Assembly (NCBI GenBank): GCA_051201605.1
Contig: CP179201.1
Coordinates: forward strand, 1,550,001-1,614,000
Direction of reading: 5' to 3'
Length of the DNA stretch: 64,000 bases
Source of the DNA: CABZJG01 sp902512685
GTDB lineage: Bacteria > Pseudomonadota > Alphaproteobacteria > Rhodobacterales > Rhodobacteraceae
The position numbers and the translations under genes are program-made. Positions within the stretch are counted from its first letter, which is position 1, and every line of letters starts with the position of its first letter. Under the pieces are notes generated by a model. It searched no databases and was not told the DNA's origin. It saw only the letters and a list, made by a program, of their open reading frames with translations. This document shows, piece by piece, positions 17,420 to 25,291 of this stretch.

Positions 17420-17623
17420 TTACTCACCCGAAACTTCAGGCTCAGGCCCGTAGAGATACACCAGATCAAACTCAATGATAGCACCTTCACCCCAGCCAGT
17501 GGTTAAATAGGCTTCGGCTTCCTCTTTAGACCACGGGGTATAGATGCTGGTGGTGGGGGAGCCTGAGTAGTCTTTGGGTAGGAAAAGGTGTTGGTGGGTG
17601 GTCTTACGTTTAATTATTATTTG
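17420..17623 (-). CDS. Small hypothetical island protein
   Basis: A 67-aa acidic protein beginning MQIIIKRKTTHQHLFLPKDY and containing YTPWSKEEAEAYLTTGWGEG. No known domain is recognised. Its ATG lies inside the last codons of the upstream small membrane-protein gene (overlap 17610-17623), so they are probably translated as a coupled pair. Confidence 0.45.
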   Translation of the reverse strand, partial: QIIIKRKTTHQHLFLPKDYSGSPTTSIYTPWSKEEAEAYLTTGWGEGAIIEFDLVYLYGPEPEVSGE

Positions 17624-17807
17624 CATACTCAGTAGCGGCAAAGATATCGGCACAAGCTTGTAGTGCTTGAAATACAGCAAACACCATTATTCCATGATGC
17701 GCTCCAATATCTTCAAAGCTTTGGTAGACTTCATTTCCAGCAGTGATTGCAAGTATTAACGCCACTGTAAGCCGTAAGTATTTTGATGAAGAAATTAAAT
17801 GGAGCAT
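17610..17807 (-). CDS. Small membrane protein
   Basis: A 65-aa protein beginning MLHLISSSKYLRLTVALILA, with two hydrophobic segments (about residues 9-27 and 37-55) around the polar stretch EVYQSFEDIGAHHG. Likely an integral inner-membrane protein of unknown function. The frame is open to 17831, but the ATG at 17807 is closer to the hydrophobic start. Confidence 0.45.
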   Translation of the reverse strand: MLHLISSSKYLRLTVALILAITAGNEVYQSFEDIGAHHGIMVFAVFQALQACADIFAATEYANNN

Positions 17808-17912
17808 GGTATATCCTAATTTATCTGCCAACGTATTTTGGATGTTGGGATTGAAAATTATCTTTATGAATTAAGCAAGGAACTTTAAACTTATAAGTTA
17901 CAACCTCCGAAC

Positions 17913-18428
17913 ATGCTCACACTACGCAACACTTGGTTTGAGAATGGGCATAAGTTTGTCCGCTGGTCGCCTGATACATCTGGGCTGTTGAAACACGTGA
18001 AGACTGTCCTTTATGATCAGCTTAAGCCCCACCTGAGCCGCAGGTGTTCTCATATCAAAGGTCATGGCGGGGTTAAGCTATCAGTCCGCTACTGCCAGAG
18101 GCTGTGCAATCACTTCGGCTATGTGGCTAGGTTTGATGTCAGGTCATACTACAGCAGTATGGATCATCAGATCATCCTAGACCTCCTGAAGCAGTACAGA
18201 GTAACACCAGCAGTTATTAGCATTGTGTCTGAGTATTTGTCGCTTCCAGATCATAATAAAAGTGGCAAGGGCATGGTTGCTGGAGGGGCTATATCACCTC
18301 TGATTGGTGCGTTGTATTTAATGCCACTCGACAAGCTGATGGAAGACTTACAGGCCACGACAGGCATACGTTATCAAAGGTACATGTTTCCTTACTCCCT
18401 TTGCCAAAATATACTGGCACAGTTCTAG
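17913..18428 (+). pseudogene. Reverse transcriptase truncated before YMDD
   Basis: 171 codons of a retroelement-type RNA-directed DNA polymerase. FDVRSYYSSMDHQIIL is the motif A region, with the first catalytic aspartate. GMVAGGAISPLIGALYLMPLD is the motif equivalent to QG-xx-SP in group II and retron enzymes. The frame reaches RYQRYM, where YMDD should follow, and then changes abruptly to FPYSLCQNIL. The foreign tail is a 56-nt sequence also found at 27812-27867. The active site and thumb are lost, so the gene is dead. Confidence 0.75.
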
Positions 18429-18437
18429 GGGGCTAAG
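18382..18437 (+). repeat. 56-nt scar repeat, copy 1
   Basis: Runs from ATGTTTCCTTACTCCC to GGGGGCTAAGACA. The second copy is at 27812-27867 in the same orientation. On the reverse strand it starts TGTCTTAGCCCCCTAG, which resembles an insertion-sequence terminal repeat. It forms the junction that truncates the reverse transcriptase. Confidence 0.6.
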
Positions 18438-18454
18438 ACACATAGAGGTAACAA

Positions 18455-18676
18455 ATGAACGAAACAATACCTGACAAAGAAGCCTACCAGACCAACCGTC
18501 GCCGTATGTGTTGGGCTGCGCTGGGCATGATGATCGCGTGTACTATTGCAACGATCTACGACCCTGTGCGGATGTCTGAAGCCGACAGCATATTGATGGC
18601 TCAGTACCTAGCACTGTCGGGTCTGGTGGGCGCTTACTTTGCGCTCGGCAATAGGGGTGAGAAATTTGGAAATTGA
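18455..18676 (+). CDS. Small phage-like membrane protein
   Basis: A 73-aa protein beginning MNETIPDKEAYQTNRRRM. It has two hydrophobic stretches (CWAALGMMIACTIATIY and YLALSGLVGAYFAL) separated by a short polar loop. A ribosome site GAGGTAA is just upstream. Layout and size suit a phage holin-like or structural membrane protein. Another phage-like fragment follows at 19084, so this may be a prophage remnant. Confidence 0.5.
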   Translation: MNETIPDKEAYQTNRRRMCWAALGMMIACTIATIYDPVRMSEADSILMAQYLALSGLVGAYFALGNRGEKFGN

Positions 18677-19012
18677 TCAGAGAGGGGTAAGACTTTCATC
18701 TGCGGATACTCGATTGGCGATTTGTCGCCAAGCCTTACCATTTTTCAACAACACTACGGCTGTAACGATTTCTGCTCCATCCCGCCATCTGATTTCAGAG
18801 ACGTACTCGTTCTCATGGATCAAGACTGCGTTGCTGTTTTGACTTTTCGCAAAGTCTGTTGTTGTAACTAAGCGATCGATATTTTCAACATGATCGTCAA
18901 GCGTCAAAAGTTCAGTTTCCCGAATAAATAAAAAATCTTCATGGTGAATGTCGCGAAATACCTCCTTGTCCCAGTTTGCGAAAACGTTTCTGAATTGTTT
19001 GTGGACACTCAT
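18677..19012 (-). CDS. NTF2-like small protein, paralog A
   Basis: A 111-aa protein with the signature FRDIHHEDFLFIRETELL and a C-terminal strand pair ending LLKNGKAWRQIANRV. It is clearly related to the 111-aa protein at 28115-28450 and more distantly to that at 19432-19752. The pattern (helix, HHEDF, beta strands) resembles SnoaL/NTF2-like domains; this fold is inferred. AAGGAAA lies before the ATG. The first ATG of the frame (19069) is rejected because similarity starts at 19012. Confidence 0.6.
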   Translation of the reverse strand: MSVHKQFRNVFANWDKEVFRDIHHEDFLFIRETELLTLDDHVENIDRLVTTTDFAKSQNSNAVLIHENEYVSEIRWRDGAEIVTAVVLLKNGKAWRQIANRVSADESLTPL

Positions 19013-19083
19013 TTTTTTTCCTTTTGCGCATTTTTTTAAAACCGTAACCACCCCACTTTTAAAAATCAACGAAAGGTAGGCTC

Positions 19084-19356
19084 ATGATCGGACAAATACT
19101 TGGATCGCTTGGCGGTCTGGCGAAGTCGTACATCGATGCGAAAACCACCGTTAAAATCACGGAAGCGGAAATCAAAAAGAAGCAAGTCTCTGGCGAGATT
19201 GACTGGGAACAGTCGTCTATCGAAGTCAGCAAGGACGGCCGGATGGATGATTATGCACTCCATATAATGCCAAAATCTAACACATTATTTTCTGCGCAGG
19301 GTTGCTGCAGAATATTCTGGTGCATTGTCCAAAACCTTTGCATTCTACAAATCTAA
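19084..19356 (+). pseudogene. Truncated phage-like protein
   Basis: The first 52 or so codons read MIGQILGSLGGLAKSYIDAK and then the charged KITEAEIKKKQVSGEIDWEQ, a small glycine-containing membrane-proximal protein of tailed-phage type. The rest (PKSNTLFSAQGCCRIFWCIV) does not look coding, so the true 3' end is probably lost. A second, degenerate and inverted copy, with an internal stop, lies at about 27955-28050 next to another NTF2-like gene. Confidence 0.5.
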
Positions 19357-19431
19357 TTTTATGAAGCGCCACACTGGCTATACGTGTAATACTGATCACA
19401 ATTTAAGTGTTGGATATAAGAGGACGTAATT

Positions 19432-19752
19432 ATGAGTTTTTCAATAAAAGTTTTCCAAATATTGGATGCACATAACGTAGATGGCATGGAGAGTATTTGT
19501 CACGATGATTTCATCTTTGTTGATGAGTATGAAATGATGACACGAGACGATTGGATTACGGGTCTGCGTAAGCTATGGGCAGAAACACATGTGGATTTTA
19601 GTAAAGATCGTAATGTACTTGTGGATCAACGTGATATATTTTCTATGCAATTTACCCGCGATATTGATGGCGTGCCCCACAGGATCACAAACGTTTCATT
19701 GCTTAAAGACGGGAAGTTTTGGCGCAGTCAAATACACCGCGTACCTGTTTGA
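19432..19752 (+). CDS. NTF2-like small protein, paralog B
   Basis: A 106-aa protein with the family pattern: SICHDDFIFVDEYEMMTRDDW near residue 21 and SLLKDGKFWRSQIHRV at the C terminus. GAGGACG lies before the ATG. It is the most divergent of the three paralogs. A SnoaL/NTF2-like fold is inferred from pattern only; no ligand can be given. Confidence 0.6.
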   Translation: MSFSIKVFQILDAHNVDGMESICHDDFIFVDEYEMMTRDDWITGLRKLWAETHVDFSKDRNVLVDQRDIFSMQFTRDIDGVPHRITNVSLLKDGKFWRSQIHRVPV

Positions 19753-19778
19753 AAAAAGACCCTGCACAAAGGCAGGGC
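19752..19778 (-). terminator. Terminator of integrase 2 transcript
   Basis: On the reverse strand, stem GCCCTGC and GCAGGG (19760-19777) is followed by six T residues (19752-19757 as A on the + strand). It lies after the end of the integrase 2 pseudogene and also just beyond the convergent NTF2-like gene. Confidence 0.75.
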
Positions 19779-19870
19779 CAGTTCAACTAGGGAACCAACG
19801 CTCAGAAGAACGTTATATCCTTTATAAGGCGGGTTTTGACTTTAGATATGTTGCCCAAGCGTCAACTTCA

Positions 19871-21259
19871 TCACGCCACCGCTGAGAGCAGCGGCTGTTT
19901 GCGTGGCGAAAGGGTCACTCCAGTGACCATATAGGCATAGTAACGCCGCGCGATGTCTGCACGGGCTTCAATTGTGTTGTAACGCCGATAAGCCTTGTCC
20001 AAGCCTTTGAGGTCGTGGTCCACATACCGATCTGCAAGGAACTCATTTACATCGGCATTATCAGCTCACTCTTTAAAAGTGTTACGAAACCCGTGACTGG
20101 TCATAGTCTTGTCAAAACTCTTAAACATCTTGCGAAGGCTCTAAGGATTGATGCAACGCCCGTTATAGGTAGAAACAAAAACATGCTCATGGCTTTCAAC
20201 TAGCTGGGCGTTAATCATCTGGCGCACTTCGCAGGGAAAAACGCCCGTGTATTCGCGACCTGACTTCATCAAGCCAACTTCATCACCTGTTTTAGCAGGG
20301 ATCGTAAATTTGCCAGTTTGTGGATCATAGTTATCCTGACGGAGCAAAGCGATATTCGATACGCGCAGACCGGATACTATGAGAGCAACGGCACATGCTT
20401 TGAAAGGAGCGGTGTAGTTGCAGCCCATGATGTAGCTATAAAGATCAGGAAGCCGCGCTGCCTCAATAGTGCCGTGGTGCTTTGTCTTTTTATTTGGCAC
20501 TGTAAAGTTTCTGGCTGGCGGGACAGGGTTATGGTCAATCAGCCTGTCGTCCAGAGCATTCTCAAAAATCTCCTCACAATAGCCGCGCATTTTGCCAGCA
20601 AGGTCCGTCACTGACATATACATGCCTTGCAGCACTGACTTCACAAGGCTGCGTGGAATATCGTTGATGGGCAAATGACCCAGCTTTCCTTTAATGTGCA
20701 AGTAGGCCACCTGTGGCCTTTTCAAGCTGTCTTTGTGGGTCCAGCGCATCGCCTTTATATTAAGTTCATACCACTTGGCAAAACACGCATCAAAAGTGGG
20801 GTAGCTGTGCAACCTTTGCACGGGATCAATCGTGATGTTGTCGGCTGTTTTGAGAGCCTCTGACAACTCCATAACCGCACAGCCCGTGGAAATTACTTTC
20901 TTGACCTGAGCGACCGTGTATTCGCCACTGGTGATAGCTTGGCGCAGAAACATTGCCGCCATTCGCGCTTCGCTTAGTGTCAGCTCAGCTCCTAGCCTCG
21001 TTTGACCTTTGCCTGTGTTTGGGCGGCCTATGGTGATCCAGTAAGTTTTCTTTACTCCATGCTCTGTCGGCTGCGCACGGAAGACATATGCTCTGAACCC
21101 GTTTAGTTTGCCTTGCAGGTAAAGACTGTCGCCGCAAGATACACGGTCACGATCTTTTCTTGGCTTCCATTTGCGGACTAAAATATCGGTTGTGAGTTGC
21201 ATAATGCGCTCCTTTTTCTGATCCAAAAAAACGCTATGCATCGTCTCAGGGTGGCGCAA
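19871..21259 (-). pseudogene. Integrase 2 with two in-frame stop codons
   Basis: A 463-codon tyrosine recombinase gene of the P4/DUF4102 kind (N terminus has the KLNGFRAYVFRAQP stretch). The first catalytic arginine is in SGLRVSNIALLRQ. TAG at 20141-20143 (codon 373) stops the frame just before the second half of the active site. The same frame then carries SHGFRNTFKE (H-x-x-R), and TGA at 20066-20068 stands where tryptophan is expected, followed by a normal C terminus to 19871. Two nonsense changes with no frameshift indicate recent inactivation. It lies 144 bp from attR, pointing into the island. Confidence 0.85.
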
Positions 21260-21402
21260 CCCTTGTGGTACTCCTGTGGTACTTTTTTGGGGTCAATTTC
21301 ATTTTTACGCAGCATTACGCAAAATGACACTAATTACCGTAACCTATTGTATTTAAATGGATTTATTTGGTCTTTATGTAATGTTATCAATGGGGTGTGT
21401 TG

Positions 21403-21421
21403 CCGTGTGGGGGCACCATAA
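21403..21421 (+). repeat. Attachment core 3 (attR, direct)
   Basis: Exact direct copy of the 19-nt tRNA-Thr end at 14257-14275. With that site it brackets a 7.1-kb element. The 21260-21586 interval otherwise holds only the upstream region of integrase 2 and no gene. Confidence 0.88.
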
Positions 21422-21586
21422 ATTCTTTAAATAGTATATAAAACAATAACCTAGGGATAATGGTCTGTCTCTTTGTGTACTGATTATAGTTCTATATGTG
21501 TACCAAGTTTGTGTACTGATTTTGTTTTGAACTGTCTCTTTGCTTTCCACATTAGTCTAGTTTACTGAGCTAGGTGAGTTAAAGAC

Positions 21587-22261
21587 ATGAGTTTCTTATC
21601 CAATAGGTGTGGAATGCTAAAGTTCGATCACGGATTTATCTTACGTTACAGGCTTGTCTGCTTATTGCTCTCAATTGGTTACTTTCTCTACCAATTTACA
21701 GGAGTGAACTTTGATAATTTTGGGATTCATTTTCGTTATCTTACCATCTGGGGTTTGACTGGCGCTATGATAGCCACATGGCTTTTATACAGCAATAAGC
21801 GCAATGGTCTTCCAGAAGCTTATCTTGCATTTGTTTCGGCTATAGCTGTTCTCAATGCGATGGTCGTTTTCTTATACTGGAAGCTATATTTTATCGACCC
21901 TAGCTTGGTAAATTATTCTGGTTCAATCGTCTGGTTTCAGGAGTATTACTTGCATGTCCTTGGGCCACTTTTGATAATTCTTGATGCATTGTTTTTTAAT
22001 AATTCATTTACGCAAGTGAAAAAGGGTGCTCTGACAATCCTAGGGATATGCTTACTTTATATTTTTTGGACGGAAGCCTTAACGGGACCACTTAACACTA
22101 CACCTGAAGGTTCTGTTACTAATGGACTTCCTTATCCATTCTTAAACAATATGGTGTTTTCAGAGCGTGTTAGCTTTTATGCTACGACTATAATTACCGG
22201 GCTTGGGTTTTATTTTGCTGGGTGGCTTTTAACAAAAATAAAATTACGATTTGTAGGGTGA
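21587..22261 (+). CDS. Six-helix membrane protein, Pr6Pr/AIG1-like
   Basis: A 224-aa integral membrane protein with about six hydrophobic helices. FRYLTIWG near residue 50 and EYYLHVLGPLLIILDALFF near residue 130 are spaced like the conserved threonine and histidine of the FAR-17a/AIG1 and Pr6Pr families, in which those residues act in lipid-ester hydrolysis in animals. The bacterial function is unknown, and the match is by pattern. ATG at 21587 has GGTGAG upstream; ATG at 21614 is an alternative. It lies just outside attR. Confidence 0.55.
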   Translation: MSFLSNRCGMLKFDHGFILRYRLVCLLLSIGYFLYQFTGVNFDNFGIHFRYLTIWGLTGAMIATWLLYSNKRNGLPEAYLAFVSAIAVLNAMVVFLYWKLYFIDPSLVNYSGSIVWFQEYYLHVLGPLLIILDALFFNNSFTQVKKGALTILGICLLYIFWTEALTGPLNTTPEGSVTNGLPYPFLNNMVFSERVSFYATTIITGLGFYFAGWLLTKIKLRFVG

Positions 22262-22436
22262 TTAGCAGTCCCTAGAGGCGTTGATAGGGGTGATATAAAG
22301 CGGTTTATGCGCGGCTCAATCTCATTTTGTGACTACATTCCCTGAGCAGAAAACACGCCTGCAGAGCAAATGGCATTTTATTAATTACTAGCTTTTGTTC
22401 ATAGAGGTTTGGGAATTAAATTTTAGTTCGGATCAG

Positions 22437-22697
22437 TTAATGGACTCTAGTGCATTTCCCGTCTTCATATAGCTCCATTGCTTCGCGATACCTTTTCGCA
22501 GCTTCATCAGTTGACTGCTTTTTCCTGGCGATCCTGTCTTTGAGCTTTTGGTTCAATCGTTGATCAAGAGCCGCGTCGTTTTCAATTTCTTTTGCAAGAA
22601 CTTTTATGAGCGATTTTGTTCTATCTATTTCATCTTGTGAGGAGGCTAAATCTAACCCACTGTTAATATTTTTAGTGCTAATCGGTAGGTTTGGCAA
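22437..22697 (-). CDS. Small coiled-coil protein, possibly frameshifted
   Basis: An 86-aa charged, helical frame (DEIDRTKSLIKVLAKEIEND, then KLKDRIARKKQSTDEAAKRY) starting at TTG. The upstream ORF 22652-22825 (57 aa, one membrane helix) overlaps it in another frame. Joining the two by a single frameshift near 22652 would give a typical membrane-anchored coiled-coil protein of about 130 aa. Function unknown. Confidence 0.4.
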   Translation of the reverse strand: MPNLPISTKNINSGLDLASSQDEIDRTKSLIKVLAKEIENDAALDQRLNQKLKDRIARKKQSTDEAAKRYREAMELYEDGKCTRVH

Positions 22698-22825
22698 ACG
22701 ACTCCACGGTCTCTATTAGCCTGCATGTCATCTAGTATTCGTGGAAGCATTACTATGCTAAAAACTACTAATGCGCTGGCAGTGATTATGGCTAAAATTA
22801 GGATAATAAACGGGTTTGACGACAT
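22652..22825 (-). CDS. Small single-pass membrane protein
   Basis: A 57-aa ORF beginning MSSNPFIILILAIITASALV: one strong hydrophobic segment (residues 5-30), then the polar stretch LDDMQANRDRG. GGAGTAA lies before the ATG. It may be the 5' part of a broken gene continued by the 86-aa frame 22437-22697, because the stop is immediately followed by that frame's LDLASSQDEID. Confidence 0.4.
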   Translation of the reverse strand: MSSNPFIILILAIITASALVVFSIVMLPRILDDMQANRDRGVVCQTYRLALKILTVG

Positions 22826-22957
22826 TTGGTTACTCCAAAGGTAAGGTAGGATAGGACCATTTTCCTTTATTTCAATCGATCATTGGCAGTCTTAATTTCA
22901 TTCGAGTTTTTGTTAAGAATTAGCAATGTTTGTTAGTACTGCCATATCGCCAAATCA

Positions 22958-23947
22958 CTAATAACTCCGCTTACTTTGAATGACGCCCCTCACGCCACCT
23001 CTAGGCTCCTCTACATCTCCTTCACGTCTTGGAATTAAATGAACGTGTACATGGAATATTGTTTGTCCCGCGGATCGGCCAGCATTTATACCTACATTAA
23101 ACCCCGTAACGGAAGGGTCTTGGTCTGAAATGTCCTGACGCTGTTTTGCTAGAAGTTCCTGGATTGCATTGTGCTCTGGCTGGTATAGTTCAAAATAGTC
23201 AGCCACATGTCTTTTAGGAATAATGAGAGTATGCAATTCAGTTACAGGAAAGCCGTCTCTGATAGCAAAACATAGCTCATTCTCATCTACTACACGCCCA
23301 GCGCAATCATTGCAGAATAAACAATCACTATCTCGGTCTTTGTAGCTTTCTAATATGCCTCGGAAGTCAGTGTCATCTTCAGCTCTTTTGTTAGTATTGC
23401 AGGTCTGACAGAGAGCTTGGAAGTTACTCAAGTCATCTAGGCCGCCTTTTGATCTTGGGACAATATGATCGACATGAAGTGCCATTTGAGTTTCATGAGC
23501 ACCACATAGCTCACAACGATACTTTGCTCTTTTGAGGACGTTGTATCTTGTAGAACCTGATACGTAACCACTATCAGAGGCTCTGTGATGCCATATGCCT
23601 TTGCCACGCTTATTTAGATAATCTTGAATACTTTTGTCACATTGAGCTATCAGCGCGTCTCTCTGTGCTTCTGTGATGGGTTCCGAGTTGAGTTTGTACC
23701 CTTTTGTTGCTCGACCAGCTTTAATTGGTTCCACTACACCATTATTTGTTAATACCTTCCCCACCATCTGCTTTGTTCTGAGGCCATAGTAATCAATCTG
23801 AGATTCATCGTAGGAGAGTAGTGCAGAGGCAATCTGATCTACCGATGCTTCTCCGTTGTTCTCCAATAGAACCCTCAACATTACGGGTTGGTAGATGTGC
23901 GACATCCGCATCCGTTTGGTTATGTAATCCTTGAGGTCTATGGTCAT
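22958..23947 (-). CDS. HNH endonuclease - HIT hydrolase fusion
   Basis: A 329-aa two-enzyme protein. Residues 1-90 form a helix-rich N-terminal region. Residues 130-190 form an HNH domain: C145 and C148 in CELCGA, then HVDHIVPRSKGG (D160, H161), N175 in SNFQALC, and C180/C183. Residues 209-329 form a HIT domain with CLFCNDC, ELHTLIIPKRHVADYF and the catalytic triad H299-x-H301-x-H303 in FHVHVHLIP. HIT enzymes hydrolyse or transfer nucleoside monophosphates. The HIT part is very like the separate HIT protein at 46543-46914. The gene stands alone, 33 bp from an IS3-type element. Confidence 0.85.
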   Translation of the reverse strand: MTIDLKDYITKRMRMSHIYQPVMLRVLLENNGEASVDQIASALLSYDESQIDYYGLRTKQMVGKVLTNNGVVEPIKAGRATKGYKLNSEPITEAQRDALIAQCDKSIQDYLNKRGKGIWHHRASDSGYVSGSTRYNVLKRAKYRCELCGAHETQMALHVDHIVPRSKGGLDDLSNFQALCQTCNTNKRAEDDTDFRGILESYKDRDSDCLFCNDCAGRVVDENELCFAIRDGFPVTELHTLIIPKRHVADYFELYQPEHNAIQELLAKQRQDISDQDPSVTGFNVGINAGRSAGQTIFHVHVHLIPRREGDVEEPRGGVRGVIQSKRSY

Positions 23948-23995
23948 AATCTCAACTTGTTCCAGTAATGGAGGAAGGGGTGTCCAGCCCCCAAA

Positions 23996-24817
23996 TTATG
24001 TACCATTTTTCAATAGAGTTTCTGGAACTGGCGGTCTCATGTTTAGGGCTTGGTGAGGTCGAATGTGATTGTACTGCTTTAGCCATGCATTGATGGCCGT
24101 TTGGGCTTGTTTTGTCGTCACAAACCACTCTGCATCTAAAATCTCTCGCCTAAGCGTTCCATTAAATCTCTCATTATATCCGTTTTCCCATGGCGAACCG
24201 GGGTAAATACGAATTGGTTTTATACCTACCTTGGTAAGCCACTTTTGAAACACTTCAGCTGTGAACTCAGGCCCGTTGTCAGAACGTATATAGTGTGGCC
24301 TCCCATGTATGATAAGGAGCGGATACAGCGCCTCCAGGACATCAGCAGCGCTCATTTTATGCGCCACATGAACAGCGAGTGCCTGGCGGGTATATTCATC
24401 CACCACGGTCAGCATTTTATAGGGCCGGTTATTACTCAACTTGTCATGCACGAAATCGACGGCCCACACATGGTTAGGCCCATTGGGACGCATACGGATG
24501 ATAGAGCTATCTTTATGATAAAGCCGACGTTTACGTTTATGGCGCTCTGGCAGTTGCAACCCCTCTTCACGCCAAATTCGTTCGACTTTCTTGTGATTTA
24601 CCTTCCAACCCGAGATCCGGAGCAATTGTGCTATCTTACGGTACCCATACCGCCCATACATCTTTGCAAGTCTGATTATGTCATGCCTGAGCGCATCTTC
24701 ATCCCGGTCTTTGCTCTGATACGTCATTGTCGAGCGTGCAACGCCTAACACGTTACATGTACGCCGTTCAGATGTGCTTAGCTTTTGACGAACATGAATA
24801 ACGGTTTGGCGCTTCAA
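23996..24817 (-). CDS. IS3-family transposase OrfB (IS 1)
   Basis: A 273-aa DDE transposase/integrase-core protein. DFVHDK follows the NHVWAVD stretch (first catalytic aspartate), SDNGPEF carries the second, and PWENGYNERFNGTLRREIL carries the glutamate. The N-terminal HTH_21 part has GVARSTMTY. It looks intact. It pairs with OrfA at 24826, which lies nine bases upstream in the direction of transcription. Confidence 0.93.
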   Translation of the reverse strand: MKRQTVIHVRQKLSTSERRTCNVLGVARSTMTYQSKDRDEDALRHDIIRLAKMYGRYGYRKIAQLLRISGWKVNHKKVERIWREEGLQLPERHKRKRRLYHKDSSIIRMRPNGPNHVWAVDFVHDKLSNNRPYKMLTVVDEYTRQALAVHVAHKMSAADVLEALYPLLIIHGRPHYIRSDNGPEFTAEVFQKWLTKVGIKPIRIYPGSPWENGYNERFNGTLRREILDAEWFVTTKQAQTAINAWLKQYNHIRPHQALNMRPPVPETLLKNGT

Positions 24818-24825
24818 CTCTGCGC

Positions 24826-25113
24826 TCAGGCCCGGGGCTTTAGATAATCAAGGCTTTCTTTAAGGATCAGCTTATCCAGCTCAAGCTCTGCCAAAATCTT
24901 CTTGAGCCGCTGGTTCTCTTTTTCCAATGCCTTGAACTCAGTTAACTTCGCACGCCCCATGCCGCCATAACGCTTACGCCATCCATAATAGGTCTTGTCA
25001 GAAATACCCGCAGTGCGGCAAGCACTCACAACATCTATACCTCCATGAAGATGAACCTCAATCTCACGCAGTAATCTCAGAACGTCTTCTTCATTGTATC
25101 TCTTTCGTGCCAT
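24826..25113 (-). CDS. IS3-family transposase OrfA (IS 1)
   Basis: A 95-aa helix-turn-helix protein (SACRTAGISDKTYYGWRKRY) followed by a leucine-zipper-like helix (EFKALEKENQRLKKILAELE), the usual OrfA layout. It binds the IS ends and is translated before OrfB. Confidence 0.92.
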   Translation of the reverse strand: MARKRYNEEDVLRLLREIEVHLHGGIDVVSACRTAGISDKTYYGWRKRYGGMGRAKLTEFKALEKENQRLKKILAELELDKLILKESLDYLKPRA

Positions 25114-25176
25114 TCCAATTCCTCCTTAAGAGAGTTTTAACAAAATTCGTGGCACTAATTTAGGGGGGAAGGACAG

Positions 25177-25291
25177 GTGAGGTCATTGATCAGATTGGCG
25201 GTTGGTTAACTCAGGGAGTCGGCAGCGGTTATGGAAAGGGGTACTCTGTCATCGTTTTAGTTAAATGGCTTGAACAGATTAAAGCTAATTA
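25177..25291 (+). pseudogene. Integrase C-terminal fragment
   Basis: Immediately right of insertion sequence 1, the + strand encodes GEVIDQIGGWLTQGVGSGYG and a closing KWLEQIKAN with a stop. This parallels the end of integrase 1 (SEVIDQIGGWLTHGVGISYG). Only about 38 codons remain and the 5' part is missing from the other side of the IS. It shows that a further integrase gene once stood here. The last bases overlap the end of the adenylate cyclase gene. Confidence 0.75.

Larger units (their letters stand above)
23981..25175 (-). mobile_element. IS3-family insertion sequence 1
   Basis: About 1.2 kb with imperfect terminal repeats: TGTCCAGCCCCCAAATTATG at the left end and, read inward from the right, TGTCCTTCCCCCCTAAATTA. 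It holds orfA and orfB on the reverse strand. The flanking four bases (GGGG and GGTG) are not an identical target duplication, and the right flank is an integrase fragment absent on the left, so an adjacent deletion or rearrangement probably followed insertion. Confidence 0.85.

Noticed and set aside
17913..18428. Diversity-generating retroelement
   Set aside because: The RT motif is of SP type (GAISP), not the SQ type of such elements, and no template/variable repeat pair was seen.
20066..20068. TGA in integrase 2 as recoding (selenocysteine or Trp)
   Set aside because: A TAG upstream also interrupts the gene and there is no reason for recoding; ordinary nonsense mutation is simpler.
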